DNA of 64,000 bases from Myxococcus dinghuensis (GCF_024198235.1 NZ_JAKCFB010000015.1:124001-188000), one strand, 5' to 3'. Positions 11,565-20,253 are shown, numbered from the stretch's first letter. The notes: a model not told the origin generated them from the sequence alone. A program made the numbers and translations.

Positions 11565-11891
11565 CTAGCCCAGCAGCTTGGCCAGCTTCATCGCCAGGCC
11601 CATGTCCATGGGCTTGAACTTCAGCTTGCCCTGCATGGCCGCCATCTGCGCGTTCAGCTTCTTCTCGCGAATCTTCACGAAGTCGTCGTTGCTGACCGAG
11701 ATGGTCATCTTCGACGCACCCTCGAGACCCGACGTCACCCAGCCCTCGGCCTTGGTCAGGTCGAGCGTCCACTTGCCGCCGCCCTCACCGGAGACGTCGA
11801 AGTGGATGATGGCGTTGATGTCCTTCGCCAGCTCCGGCTTCGCCTTGAGAACCTCGGGGATCTGACCCTCGATGATGTCCTTCGCGTTCAT
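11565..11891 (-). CDS. SCP2 sterol/lipid-transfer domain protein
   Basis: 108 residues, a single SCP2 domain. The pattern KDINAIIHFDVSG, WTLDLTKAEGWVTSG, MTISVSNDDFVKI and a C-terminal helix (GLAMKLAKLLG) is typical. SCP2 folds form a hydrophobic tunnel that carries fatty acyl-CoAs or sterols. The gene precedes the CoA transferase on the same strand with 126 bp between, a gap containing hairpin-forming sequence, so read-through may be partial. An operator-like palindrome lies 22 bp before the start. Confidence 0.92.
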   Translation of the reverse strand: MNAKDIIEGQIPEVLKAKPELAKDINAIIHFDVSGEGGGKWTLDLTKAEGWVTSGLEGASKMTISVSNDDFVKIREKKLNAQMAAMQGKLKFKPMDMGLAMKLAKLLG

Positions 11892-11913
11892 GACTCGCTC
11901 CTTGCCCTGGTCA

Positions 11914-11929
11914 TTGATTGGTGAATCAA
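11914..11929 (-). promoter_or_regulatory. Operator-like palindrome TTGATT-GGTG-AATCAA upstream of the SCP2 gene
   Basis: Six-base perfect arms with a four-base spacer, AT-rich in a GC-rich background, 22 bp before the SCP2 start and so likely over or just after its promoter. The arms match those of the palindrome at 3599-3614 before the acyl-CoA dehydrogenase (TTGATT-N4-AATCA in both). A shared regulator of lipid catabolism is inferred. Confidence 0.55.
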
Positions 11930-11992
11930 GACGGTGGGGGGACCGTAATGTCGCCCCCCTGGCAGGTCAAGCAGCGCGATGCGCGCGCTGTC

Positions 11993-12418
11993 TCAAGGAG
12001 CGGTGGTGGAGGTCCCCACGCCCGAGGGCGGGTTCAGTGAGCGACGGACCATCTCCAACAGGTCGTTGAGCTCGAACGGCTTGGCCAGATGCCCCACCGC
12101 GCCGATGTCCGCCGCCTTGCTGCCGACGTTGCGGTCCGCGCTGAGGACGATGAGGGGGATGCCCGCCACCTCCGGCGGCTTCTGGCGCATCTTCTGGGCG
12201 AACTCCCATCCGTCCATCACCGGCATCATCAGGTCCAGCAGGATGAGGTGCGGGGGGACGGGCTCGAGACGCTCCAGCGCCTCCTTGCCATTGCGCGCGC
12301 GGCGGATCTCGAACCCTTCGGCCTCGAGGATCTCGGAGAGTGCTTCCAAGATGTCCGGGTCGTCGTCGACGACGAGAACGACTGGTGCACCAGCAGGCTG
12401 TGAGTTGTGCGGGGTCAG
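11993..12418 (-). CDS. Stand-alone response-regulator receiver protein
   Basis: A single receiver domain: acidic pair VVLVVDDDPDI, phospho-acceptor Asp in LILLDLMMPVMDG, the Ser switch LIVLSADR and the Lys in HLAKPFELND. No output domain follows, only a short Ser/Thr/Pro tail. The start is uncertain. No ATG, GTG or TTG lies in frame shortly before the domain; a CTG codon at 12418 has a good site (GAGGGAG, 6 bp away) and gives 141 residues. The only in-frame ATG, at 12610, would add 64 unlikely residues and overlap the divergent kinase gene. It faces that kinase head to head, so the two may be partners. Confidence 0.85.
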   Translation of the reverse strand: MTPHNSQPAGAPVVLVVDDDPDILEALSEILEAEGFEIRRARNGKEALERLEPVPPHLILLDLMMPVMDGWEFAQKMRQKPPEVAGIPLIVLSADRNVGSKAADIGAVGHLAKPFELNDLLEMVRRSLNPPSGVGTSTTAP

Positions 12419-12575
12419 GGCAGTCTCCCTCGGTGCGGCGCTCAGGATTCTTCCACCATCCTCTCCCCATGCGGCGCAAGAAAGTACGACCTCCGAGCGC
12501 GGCGGGGTTCCACGTTGCAAAACCGACAGTCCCTCCCCACCCTTTCCGTGACCTGCTGGACAGGAGGTGGAAAAC

Positions 12576-13595
12576 GTGAGGAGCCCGGGGGAGATGGGAG
12601 CAGGAAGCACGGTGGAGTCGCCCGGCCTCGTCCGGGTCCCCCGGCAAGGGCCCCCCCGCCTGGTGGGCCGGACACTCCTCGAGCACCTGGGCCTGTCCGC
12701 CCTGCCGCCTGGTGTCGCTTCACTGGAGGCGCTGCTGGCATCGGCGGGGTTCCATCGCCAGGACGGAGACCCGCGCGTCTGGGAGAAGGAGGACCGCGCG
12801 GTGCTGGCCGGCGAGGAGGCGCTGGGGGACGGGGACGCGCTGTGGTGGACGTTCCCCCTGGCCTGGAGCGACGAGGAGACGCGCCGCCGGGTGCGCTACC
12901 TGGGCATGGCCTCCCACGACCTGCGCGGCTCGCTGGCCAACGTCCGCTCCTACGCCGCGCTGCTGCTCAACGGCCGCGTCCCGCTGGAGCCCAAGGTGCA
13001 GCGCGGGCTGGAGACCATCCTCCGCAACGCGGACCGCTCCATCGCCTTCTCCCAGGACTTCTTCGACTCCAGCCGGGCCGACCTGGGCTCGCTGGCCTGC
13101 GAGCGCGACCGCCAGGCACTCCTCCCCATCCTGGACGCCGCCGTGGAGAAGCAGCGGGCGGCGGCAACGGCGGCCAACGTCTCGCTCGTGCTGGACGTGG
13201 ATCCGCTGGGCACGCTGCCGGAGGTCGTGGTGGATGGCGCGCGCATCCAGCACGCGCTGGAGGCCTTCATCCTCTACCAGTTGACACGCGCGCAGCCCGG
13301 CGAGGTCGTCCGGCTGCGCGCCCATCCCGGGGGCGCCCGGGTGCGGGTGGAGGTGCGCCGCGACGGCGTCCCCCTGTCGGACGAGGATGCCTCCGCTGTC
13401 TTCCACCGCGAGGAGCGCGCCTTCCGCGAGAAGAAGCTGGAGGACCCGCTGCGCGTCTTCCTCGCCCGCCAGGAGGTGGAGGCGCATGGCGGCAGCGTCG
13501 GCGTGGAGACGGATGCGGGTGGCAGCGCGCTGTTCCTCTCCCTGGCCACCGTGCAGGCCGACGAGCTCGCCCCGCCAGCGGCCCTCCAGGCGTGA
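12576..13595 (+). CDS. Histidine-kinase-like protein with degenerate ATPase domain
   Basis: 339 residues, no membrane span. The dimerisation/phospho-acceptor helix is clear: YLGMASHDLRGSLANVRSY with His114. The ATPase part is eroded: where the N-box Asn should be, the helix reads RIQHALEAFILYQLT with no Asn, and the G1 box DxGxG is replaced by RRDGVPLSDED. Only the G2 end (EAHGGSVGVETDAGGSALF) looks normal. It may not bind ATP and could act as a phosphotransfer or scaffold protein. GTG start 8 bp after AGGAGG. Divergent from the receiver protein. Confidence 0.85.
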   Translation: MRSPGEMGAGSTVESPGLVRVPRQGPPRLVGRTLLEHLGLSALPPGVASLEALLASAGFHRQDGDPRVWEKEDRAVLAGEEALGDGDALWWTFPLAWSDEETRRRVRYLGMASHDLRGSLANVRSYAALLLNGRVPLEPKVQRGLETILRNADRSIAFSQDFFDSSRADLGSLACERDRQALLPILDAAVEKQRAAATAANVSLVLDVDPLGTLPEVVVDGARIQHALEAFILYQLTRAQPGEVVRLRAHPGGARVRVEVRRDGVPLSDEDASAVFHREERAFREKKLEDPLRVFLARQEVEAHGGSVGVETDAGGSALFLSLATVQADELAPPAALQA

Positions 13596-13668
13596 GGGAT
13601 CCGCTCTTGCTGGCGGTCGGGCCCGCCCCCCGCTATGCTCCGCCCGTTTTTCGCGAAGGAGTCGTGCG

Positions 13669-13911
13669 ATGCTGGGGCTGAAGCCGATGGAACTTCTGCT
13701 GATCCTGTTTGTGATGCTGCTCCTGTTCGGAGCCACGCGTCTGCCGCAGCTCGGTTCGTCGCTGGGCAGCGCCATCCGCAACTTCAAGCGCGGCTTCGCC
13801 GGCGAGGACGAGGCGGGCACCCCGGGCGAGAAGAAGGGCGGCGGCACGCTCGCCAGCGGTGGCACCATCGACAAGGACGTCAAGTCCCAGACGCCCAGCA
13901 GCCACGCCTGA
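13669..13911 (+). CDS. tatA: Twin-arginine translocase subunit TatA/TatE
   Basis: 80 residues. One N-terminal membrane helix (PMELLLILFVMLLLFGA), a short hinge (TRLPQLGSSLGSAI), then the amphipathic helix RNFKRGFAGEDE and a charged disordered tail. TatA oligomers form the passage for folded proteins carrying twin-arginine signals. No tatB or tatC is adjacent. The Phe-Gly pair at the membrane edge (LLLFGATRLP) is the family's conserved hinge. A strong hairpin follows 39 bp after the stop. Confidence 0.95.
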   Translation: MLGLKPMELLLILFVMLLLFGATRLPQLGSSLGSAIRNFKRGFAGEDEAGTPGEKKGGGTLASGGTIDKDVKSQTPSSHA

Positions 13912-13950
13912 AGCGTCCCTGAAGGCCCCTCGCGGGCCCTCTGACGCACG

Positions 13951-13990
13951 ACGCCCGATCCACCCTGGCATCCCAGGGTCGATCGGGCGT
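13951..13990. terminator. Hairpin terminator between convergent tatA and acyl-CoA ligase genes
   Basis: Perfect ten-base outer arms ACGCCCGATC / GATCGGGCGT, one mismatch, then seven more pairs closing on a CATC loop. There is no T-run on either side, so it may act in both directions by stem strength or with Rho. Confidence 0.75.
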
Positions 13991-14087
13991 TGGCGTTCCA
14001 GGCCCTGTCTCCGCCCTTCCTCGCGCCTCGCGGGTGGGAGGGGGCACCCCCGGCGCCCACACCGGCACCGGGGGTCGACGACCGCGG

Positions 14088-15956
14088 CTAGTCCAGGACC
14101 GCCGCGTTGTCGTACATGGCGTCGATCTGCGCCTTGTACTTCTGGCTGCACACCTTGCGCTTCACCTTGAGGGTGGGCGTCAGCTCGCCGGTCTCCTGGG
14201 TGAAGTCGGCGGGCATGATGGTGAAGCGCTTGATGGTGGCGTACGGCGGCTGGTCCGAGTTCACCTTGTCCAGCACGGCCTTCACCGCCGCGTGGATCTC
14301 CGGGCGCTTGGCGTTGTCCGCGTAGGAGCCCACCGGCGCGCCCTTCTCCGCGAGCAGCTTGCGGGCCGCCTCGTCCGCCACGGTGATCAGCGCCACCAGG
14401 TACGGGCGCTTGTCGCCATACACCATGGCCTGGCTCATGACGGGGAACGTCTTGAGGGTGTTCTCGATGTTCTGCGGCGCCACGTTCTTGCCGCCCGCGG
14501 TGACGATGATGTCCTTCTTGCGGTCGGTGATGCGCAGGTAGCCGTCGGCGTCGATCTCACCGATGTCACCGGTGTGGTACCAGCCGTCCTTATCCAGGGC
14601 CTCAGTGGTTTCCTTTTCGTTCTTGTAGTAGCCCTTCATGACGCAGGGACCACGAACAAGGACCTCGCCGTCCGCGGCGATCTTCGCCTCGGTGCCCGGC
14701 ATCGTCGGGCCCACGGTGCCGATCTTGATCTTGTTCGGCCGGTTGGCGTTGGTGGGCGCGGCCGTCTCCGTCAGGCCGTAGCCCTCCACGACCTTGAAGC
14801 CCAGCAGGTCGAAGAAGTAGCCGATCTTCCGGGACAGGGGCGCGCCGCCGGAGACGAACAGGCGCATGTTGCCGCCCAGCTTCTCGTCGAGCGTGCCGCG
14901 CACCTTGGAGAACACCAGCTTGCGCGCCAGCGCGAAGGCCAGGGTGTTGTACTCGCGGCCCTGCATCTGGGCGTCGACGTACTCGTCGAAGAGCTTGAAG
15001 GCCCAGCGGAACATCCGGCCCTTGAGGCCCGGGGCCGAGGAGCCGTTGGCCACGACGTTGTTGTAGACCTTCTCGAAGACGCGCGGCACGGACGGCAGCA
15101 CCGTGGGGCGCGTCTCCACCAGGTTGGCCAGCAGCTTGTCCACCGACTCCGCGATGATGAGCCGGAAGCCCATGGAGAGCCACGCGGCCTTCACCACCTG
15201 CGCGAACACGTGCGCCAGGGGCAGGAACAGCATGACGGAGTCCGCCGGCTCCATCATCCCGATGGCCTGCACCGCGTGCGCCTGGTACGTCCAGTTGCCG
15301 TGGGTGAGGATGGCGCCCTTGGGCAGGCCCGTGGTGCCCGAGGTGTAGATGATGCAGTTGGTGTCCTCGGACTTCACGGAGCCCACGCGCTCGTCGAAGG
15401 AGCCGGGGTTGGCCTGGTGGGCCTTCTGGCCCGTGGACAGCACGTCCGCCAGGGTGAGCTCCTGCCCGCCGGCCACCGCGCCCTCGAAGAGGACGAGCTT
15501 CTGGATGGAGGGACAGTCCGCCAGCTTCTGGCGCACGCGGGTTAGGCGGCCGGCCTGCTTGGCGTCCTTCTCGTCGTTGTCGACGAGGACGAACGTCGCC
15601 TCCGAGTGGTTGATGATGTACGCGAACTCGTCCGGGGTGTTGGACGAGTAGATGGGGACGGTGATGGCCTGCGCGGCGGTGATGGCCAGGTCCGCCACGA
15701 TCCACATGAGGCTCGTGTTGGCGAACAGGGCCACGCGGTCCCCGGGCTTGACGCCCTGGGCGACGAGGCCCGCCGACAGCGCCTTCACGTCATCCAGCAC
15801 CTGCCCGAACGACACATCCTGCCAGCGGCCGTCCTTCTTGTGCGTCACACCCGCCTTGGAGGCGTTCTGCGCGCGCTGGATCAGCAACTGGACCAGGTTT
15901 CCCTCCTGCGCTCCGGCCGCCGGAGCCGAAGGTGCTACCTGATTCTCTGCTCTCAC
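14088..15956 (-). CDS. Long-chain fatty acid--CoA ligase (AMP-forming)
   Basis: 622 residues, typical of the bacterial long-chain ligases closer to eukaryotic ACSLs. It activates fatty acids to acyl-CoA through an acyl-adenylate. Seen: the P-loop CIIYTSGTTGLPKGAILTHG, the motif VEGYGLTETAAP, and the hinge/Lys region YHTGDIGEIDADG and LRITDRKKDIIVTAGGKNV. The GTG start shares four bases (GTGA) with the stop of the TPR gene upstream and has GAGGAG in front, so the two are translationally coupled. Confidence 0.94.
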   Translation of the reverse strand: MRAENQVAPSAPAAGAQEGNLVQLLIQRAQNASKAGVTHKKDGRWQDVSFGQVLDDVKALSAGLVAQGVKPGDRVALFANTSLMWIVADLAITAAQAITVPIYSSNTPDEFAYIINHSEATFVLVDNDEKDAKQAGRLTRVRQKLADCPSIQKLVLFEGAVAGGQELTLADVLSTGQKAHQANPGSFDERVGSVKSEDTNCIIYTSGTTGLPKGAILTHGNWTYQAHAVQAIGMMEPADSVMLFLPLAHVFAQVVKAAWLSMGFRLIIAESVDKLLANLVETRPTVLPSVPRVFEKVYNNVVANGSSAPGLKGRMFRWAFKLFDEYVDAQMQGREYNTLAFALARKLVFSKVRGTLDEKLGGNMRLFVSGGAPLSRKIGYFFDLLGFKVVEGYGLTETAAPTNANRPNKIKIGTVGPTMPGTEAKIAADGEVLVRGPCVMKGYYKNEKETTEALDKDGWYHTGDIGEIDADGYLRITDRKKDIIVTAGGKNVAPQNIENTLKTFPVMSQAMVYGDKRPYLVALITVADEAARKLLAEKGAPVGSYADNAKRPEIHAAVKAVLDKVNSDQPPYATIKRFTIMPADFTQETGELTPTLKVKRKVCSQKYKAQIDAMYDNAAVLD

Positions 15957-16696
15957 TTGAGCTCCTCCTCGATGTCGGCTTCGACCTTCTTCGCCCACTC
16001 TTGAACGCGCTGACCCTCCGCCGGGTCGTACGCGACGCTGCCCTGCTTCACCGCCTGGATGGTCTCGTGCGCCTGCTTGGCCTTGTCGTCCTTGAGGAGC
16101 GTCTCGGCGAGGAAGTATCGCGCGCGCAGCATCTGCGGGTGCTTCTTGATGACCTTCTCGTAATACTCCGCGGACTTCTTGAGGTCTCGCTTCGGCCACG
16201 GCAGCTCGTAGAAATAGCGGCCCTTCACCAGCAGCGGGGCGCCCATCGAGAAGTCCGGGTCGATCTTCAGCGCGGTGTCGATGCGCTCGTTGAACTTGCC
16301 CTCCAGGCCCTCACCCAACGCCTTCATCACCCCCACTGCCTGGGAATATGCGCCGATGCCGGTGGCCGCGAAGTAGTGCCCCTCCACGCGGGCGGGGGCC
16401 AGCTTCACGGCCTTCTCCGCCACGTCCCAGGTCTGCCGGCCCAGGACCTTCTTCAGCTTGTCGTTTCCCACCGCCCCGTCCGCCTGCCACTGCAGCAGTC
16501 GCGCCTGCCGCCACACCAGCTCGAAGTCGTCCGGCGTCGCCGCCAGGGCCTGCTTGAGCGCCGCCTCCAGCTCCTTCACCGCCGCCGCGTCCGCGCGCCT
16601 GGCATGCAAAGCCTCCAAGCGGGCCAACACCTCGGGGTCCGCGGCACGTGCCGGGAAGGCAACGAGCGCGCACAAGGCGAGCAAAATCAAGCGCAT
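15953..16696 (-). CDS. Exported TPR protein, TatT-like
   Basis: 247 residues with a clear signal peptide (RLILLALCALVAFPARA). The mature part is TPR-like helical repeats: ALAATPDDFELVWRQARLL, a segment HYFAATGIGAYSQAVGV, then PDFSMGAPLLVKGRYFYEL and YYEKVIKKHPQMLRARYFLA. The YFAATGIGAY and GRYFYELPWPKRDL patches resemble TatT-type periplasmic TPR lipid/TRAP-associated proteins, although no lipobox is present. Coupling to a fatty-acid ligase suggests handling of a fatty ligand in the periplasm, an inference. The ribosome binding site is weak. Confidence 0.8.
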   Translation of the reverse strand: MRLILLALCALVAFPARAADPEVLARLEALHARRADAAAVKELEAALKQALAATPDDFELVWRQARLLQWQADGAVGNDKLKKVLGRQTWDVAEKAVKLAPARVEGHYFAATGIGAYSQAVGVMKALGEGLEGKFNERIDTALKIDPDFSMGAPLLVKGRYFYELPWPKRDLKKSAEYYEKVIKKHPQMLRARYFLAETLLKDDKAKQAHETIQAVKQGSVAYDPAEGQRVQEWAKKVEADIEEELK

Positions 16697-16851
16697 GGCC
16701 GAGGGGCTTAGCACGCACGCTCGGCCGCACGCAAACCACCCGGGCAGTCCTGGGCGCCAAAAAACGAAGGCGGGTCCGGCAAGGGTGGAAGACCCCGCCA
16801 GTCCCGCCCCTGGATGACCCCTCCCCGGCTGGGGAGGGCTCGCGTGAGGCC

Positions 16852-17589
16852 TCAGGCCGCGTCCGCGGCGGCCTGCTCCTCGTTCTCGTTGAAGGCCGAC
16901 AGGTAGCGCTCGAGGAACGTCTTGGTCTTGAGCTCCACCTGGCGCACGCGCTCGCGCGACACGCCCCAGCGCTGGCCCAGCTCCTCGAGGGTCAGCGGCT
17001 TGTCCTGCGTGAGCCGCTCCGTGAGGATGTCCCAGCCCAGGTCGCCAATGCGCTTGCGCACCTTGGTGAGCGCCTCCTGGATCTCCGTGTCCTGCTCGTT
17101 GGACAGGAAGACGTCCTGGGGGGACGGCCCCGAGTCCTCCAGGCGGTCGAGGAAGGTGGTCTCCCCCTCCTCGTCGATGGAGGCGTCCAGGGAGAAGTCC
17201 ACCATGCTCCCCCGCTCGGCCTCGCCCCCGCGCACCTGGCTGCGATTGTCCTTCAGGTAGCGGGTGATGTAGGCGCGGATCCACCACACCGCGTAGGTCG
17301 CGAAGCGTACGTTCTTCTTCGGATCGAAATGCTCGATCGCCTTCATCAAGCCGACGTTGCCCTCCTGGATGAGGTCATCCAGGCGCGCGCCGCGATTGGC
17401 GAACTTCTTCGCCACGGCGACAACGAAGGCCAGATTGGAGGTGGCGAGCGTCTGTCGCGCGGACTCGTCGCCCTTGCGAGCGCGGCGAGCCAGCTCATAT
17501 TCCTGCTCGCGCGTCAGTTGCTGGTGCCCCCCCAGGTGACGCAGGTATTGCGACAGGCCCTCCGCCGCAAACTTCGTCGAGTTGGCCAT
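16852..17589 (-). CDS. RNA polymerase sigma factor, RpoH-like (Myxococcus SigB/SigC/SigD/SigE group)
   Basis: 245 residues, alternative sigma-70 factor with regions 1.2, 2 and 4. Region 2: LATSNLAFVVAVAKKFANRG, LDDLIQEGNVGLMKAIEHFD, FATYAVWWIRAYITRYLKDN. Region 4: LTLEELGQRWGVSRERVRQVE. These are close to heat-shock-type RpoH and to the myxobacterial developmental/stress paralogues; which paralogue it is cannot be settled here. The start MANSTKFAAEGLS follows GGAGGACGGG; an upstream in-frame ATG 57 bp earlier is unlikely. The 219-bp upstream gap to 17808 has no clear promoter I can defend. Confidence 0.94.
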   Translation of the reverse strand: MANSTKFAAEGLSQYLRHLGGHQQLTREQEYELARRARKGDESARQTLATSNLAFVVAVAKKFANRGARLDDLIQEGNVGLMKAIEHFDPKKNVRFATYAVWWIRAYITRYLKDNRSQVRGGEAERGSMVDFSLDASIDEEGETTFLDRLEDSGPSPQDVFLSNEQDTEIQEALTKVRKRIGDLGWDILTERLTQDKPLTLEELGQRWGVSRERVRQVELKTKTFLERYLSAFNENEEQAAADAA

Positions 17590-17808
17590 GATTTCCCGTC
17601 CTCCGTTCGATGCCGGACGCGCTGTCCCCGCCGACCCCGCGTCCACCTGCTACTAGGACGCGCAACGAGCGAAAGGGTTTCGCATTCCATCGACAAACCC
17701 CGTTTCGTCTGTCGACCTTCGGGTCCTGGCGGGCTCGAAGCCAGCCCTTCCAGTGACTTGCAAGGTTGACGAGCCCGACGGACCTGTCGACCAGCGCGCA
17801 ACGGCTAC

Positions 17809-19242
17809 TCACTTAGAACGCACGAGCGGCGGGAAGATTTTCTCCGGATTGAGGAGCCCTGATGGGTCGAAGAAGTCCTTGAGCCGACGCTGCAGCGCGA
17901 TGAGCGGCTGCTGCTGCTCCAGCGCCAGATATTCCCGCTTCGCGAGGCCTACACCGTGCTCGCCTGTGATCGTTCCGCCCAACTCGACGGTCATCTCCAG
18001 CATGCGCCGGAGCGCTTCATCCACCAGGTGACGCTGATGCGGGCCCTCGTAGAGGATGTTGGCGTGCAGGTTGCCATCGCCCGCATGACCATAGGTGGCC
18101 ACGGTGAGCCCCAGCTCCGCGCCCATGGCCTTCAGCCGCTGGATGATTTCGGGAATTTTCGAACGCGGGACGACGATGTCCTCGGACACCTTGCGCGGCT
18201 TGAGTGCGCGCAGCGCGGGGGAGATGACCCGTCGCACGGCCCACAACTTCTCGCGCTGCGCGTCGTCCTGCGCGACGAGCGTCTGGGTGGCGCCCTGCTG
18301 TGTGCAGATGTCACCGAGGCGTGACAGCTCCTCCCAGAGCCCGTCCTCGCTGGCGCCGTCCACCTCGGCGATGACGGCCGCGCCCGCGCCCGCCGGGAAC
18401 GTGAAGCCCCGGCCGTCCACCGCGCGCAGGGCGACGTCGTCGATGAGCTCCAGGCAGCGCGGGAGGATGCCTCCCGCCAGCACGGCGGACACGCCCCGGG
18501 CGGCGTCCAGCACGGACGGAAACACGACCAGGGCCGTCATCACCTTCCTGGGCAGGGGGATGAGCTGGAGCGTGATTTCCGTCGCGACGCCGAGCGTCCC
18601 CTCCGAGCCCACGAACAAGCCCACCAGGTCGTAGCCGGCCACGCCCTTGATGGTGCGCCGGCCCACGCGAACGACCTCTCCGTCCGGAAGCACCCACTCC
18701 AGGCCGATGACGTAATCACGGGTGACGCCGTATTTGAGCGCGCGGGGCCCGCCCGCGTTCTCCGCCACGTTGCCGCCCAGCGTGCACGACTCCCAGGAGT
18801 TGGGGTCCGGGGGATAGAAGAGGCCCACGGCCTCCACGGCCCGCATCAGGTCGCCGGTGATGACGCCCGGCTCCACCACCGCCGTCAGGTCCTCCACGGA
18901 GATGGAGCGGATGCGGTTCATCCGCTCCAGGCTCACCGCCACCCCGCCGCGCAGGGGCAGCGAGCCGCCGCTCTTGCCCGTGCGCGCCCCGCAGGGCGTG
19001 AAGGGCACGCCCTGCTCGACACAGGCCTTGAAGACGGCGGAGACCTGCGCCGTGTCGCGCGGGAACACCACCACGTCGGGAGGGAACACGCCGCTGTCGG
19101 ACTCGTCCCGGGCGTAGCTCGCGAGCGTGTCCGCGTCGCGCCGCAACTGGTCCGGGGCGAGCACCGTCACCAGCCGCGCCCACAGCCGCTCGATGCGCTC
19201 GGGCTCCACGCGGATGGGCGCGGGCCCGGGCGTGGTGCTCAT
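17809..19242 (-). CDS. FAD-linked oxidase, GlcD/D-lactate dehydrogenase type
   Basis: 477 residues. The FAD-binding PCMH/VAO half shows PCGARTGKSGGSLPLRGG and TLGGNVAENAGGPRALKYG; the C-terminal FAD-oxidase half shows YGHAGDGNLHANIL and GEHGVGLAKREYL with the metal/substrate His residues. Relatives oxidise glycolate, D-lactate or D-2-hydroxy acids, handing electrons to a quinone or an FeS partner. A 4-base overlap (ATGA) with the FolE-like gene upstream, itself 28 bp after a Rieske ferredoxin gene, makes a three-gene operon. Whether the Rieske protein is its electron acceptor is speculation. Confidence 0.93.
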   Translation of the reverse strand: MSTTPGPAPIRVEPERIERLWARLVTVLAPDQLRRDADTLASYARDESDSGVFPPDVVVFPRDTAQVSAVFKACVEQGVPFTPCGARTGKSGGSLPLRGGVAVSLERMNRIRSISVEDLTAVVEPGVITGDLMRAVEAVGLFYPPDPNSWESCTLGGNVAENAGGPRALKYGVTRDYVIGLEWVLPDGEVVRVGRRTIKGVAGYDLVGLFVGSEGTLGVATEITLQLIPLPRKVMTALVVFPSVLDAARGVSAVLAGGILPRCLELIDDVALRAVDGRGFTFPAGAGAAVIAEVDGASEDGLWEELSRLGDICTQQGATQTLVAQDDAQREKLWAVRRVISPALRALKPRKVSEDIVVPRSKIPEIIQRLKAMGAELGLTVATYGHAGDGNLHANILYEGPHQRHLVDEALRRMLEMTVELGGTITGEHGVGLAKREYLALEQQQPLIALQRRLKDFFDPSGLLNPEKIFPPLVRSK

Positions 19243-19880
19243 CGCCGGGCCCCCAGGCGGGCCCACAGCTCCCGTCGCAGCGCCCCGTCCTTGCGCAGCT
19301 CACCCTCGTACGCCTCCGCGTGGGTGATGGCCTGGTGCTGCCTGGCGCCGCGCAGGCGCAGACACGACTGCTCCGCCTCGATGATGCACGCGGTGCCGGG
19401 GCTTCCCAGCACGCGGGCCAGGGCGCTCGCCACCTCGCGCGCCAGGTCCTCCTGGAGGATGAGCCGGTGCGCGAAGACGTCCACCAGCGCGGACAGCCGG
19501 CCGAAGCCCGCCATGCCCTTGCCCGGCACATAGGCGACGTGCGCCACGCCGGCCACGGGCAGCAGGTGGTGCGGGCACATCGAGTGGAAGCGCAGGTCCG
19601 TCACCACCACCAGCTCCCGGGACTCGCCTCGGGACGAGGAGGACGAGGTGAACGTCCCGCCGAGGGCTTCCTCCGGGGTGACGGCATAACCGTCGAGGAA
19701 CTCGCGGCACCACGCGTCCATCACGCGTTGAGGCGTGCCCCGCAGGTTCTCGTCGTCCAACGGGAGACCGGCGGCGCGCAGGAAGTCCTCCACCGCCCGG
19801 GTCATGGCGATGGGGTCCGGCACGCTGACGGGCGGCGGTGGCGGCGGGGCGCGACGGGAGCGGGGCTTGGAGGGGCTCAC
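19239..19880 (-). CDS. GTP cyclohydrolase I (FolE)-fold protein with altered active site
   Basis: 213 residues, T-fold of the FolE family. The zinc ligands are kept: Cys and His in FHSMCPHHLLPV (E. coli Cys110, His113) and Cys in EQSCLRLRG (Cys181). But the catalytic His two residues before the last Cys (E. coli His179, VHYC) is Gln, and the triphosphate-binding GLSK...R (Ser135, Lys136, Arg139) reads GFGRLSA. The Gln-Glu pair of LQED is retained. It may make something other than dihydroneopterin triphosphate or be inactive. GTG start behind GTAGGAG; a longer frame would overlap the Rieske gene. An unusual Pro-rich N-terminus (about 20 residues) precedes the fold. Confidence 0.85.
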   Translation of the reverse strand: MSPSKPRSRRAPPPPPPVSVPDPIAMTRAVEDFLRAAGLPLDDENLRGTPQRVMDAWCREFLDGYAVTPEEALGGTFTSSSSSRGESRELVVVTDLRFHSMCPHHLLPVAGVAHVAYVPGKGMAGFGRLSALVDVFAHRLILQEDLAREVASALARVLGSPGTACIIEAEQSCLRLRGARQHQAITHAEAYEGELRKDGALRRELWARLGARR

Positions 19881-19908
19881 GGGGCAGGGGCTCCTACGGA
19901 GAGACGGT

Positions 19909-20253
19909 TCAGCGGCCGGCGACCCTAGCCGATGCCGCGACGAGGATCTCCTCGCCACGCACACGGACGTCATGGATGCGAACCTGGACCCCTTCGCGCA
20001 GGGGGCAGCGCCCCGTGCGGACATCGAACGGCCAGGCATGCAGGGGGCAGTACAGCAGGTGCCCGTCCAGATCCCCCTCCGACAAGGGGCCACCCCGGTG
20101 GGGACAGGACTCCTCCAACGCGTGGAGTCGCCCCTCGACCTGGATCAACACCAGCCGGGTGCCGCCCACGTCCACGACGGCACGGCCGCGTGCGTCCAAC
20201 GCATCGAGCCGAGCCACCGGAATGAAACCGTCGTCCGGTTGTCCTTGTCCCAT
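19909..20253 (-). CDS. Rieske [2Fe-2S] ferredoxin-like protein
   Basis: 114 residues. Both cluster-binding motifs are intact: CPHRGG (Cys-x-His) and CPLHAWPF (Cys-x2-His), spaced as in small soluble Rieske proteins such as NirD or dioxygenase ferredoxins. There is no signal peptide, so it is cytoplasmic. It is the first gene of an operon with the FolE-like and GlcD-like proteins, suggesting electron supply to one of them. Divergent from the metal-uptake island, 150 bp away. Confidence 0.92.
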   Translation of the reverse strand: MGQGQPDDGFIPVARLDALDARGRAVVDVGGTRLVLIQVEGRLHALEESCPHRGGPLSEGDLDGHLLYCPLHAWPFDVRTGRCPLREGVQVRIHDVRVRGEEILVAASARVAGR

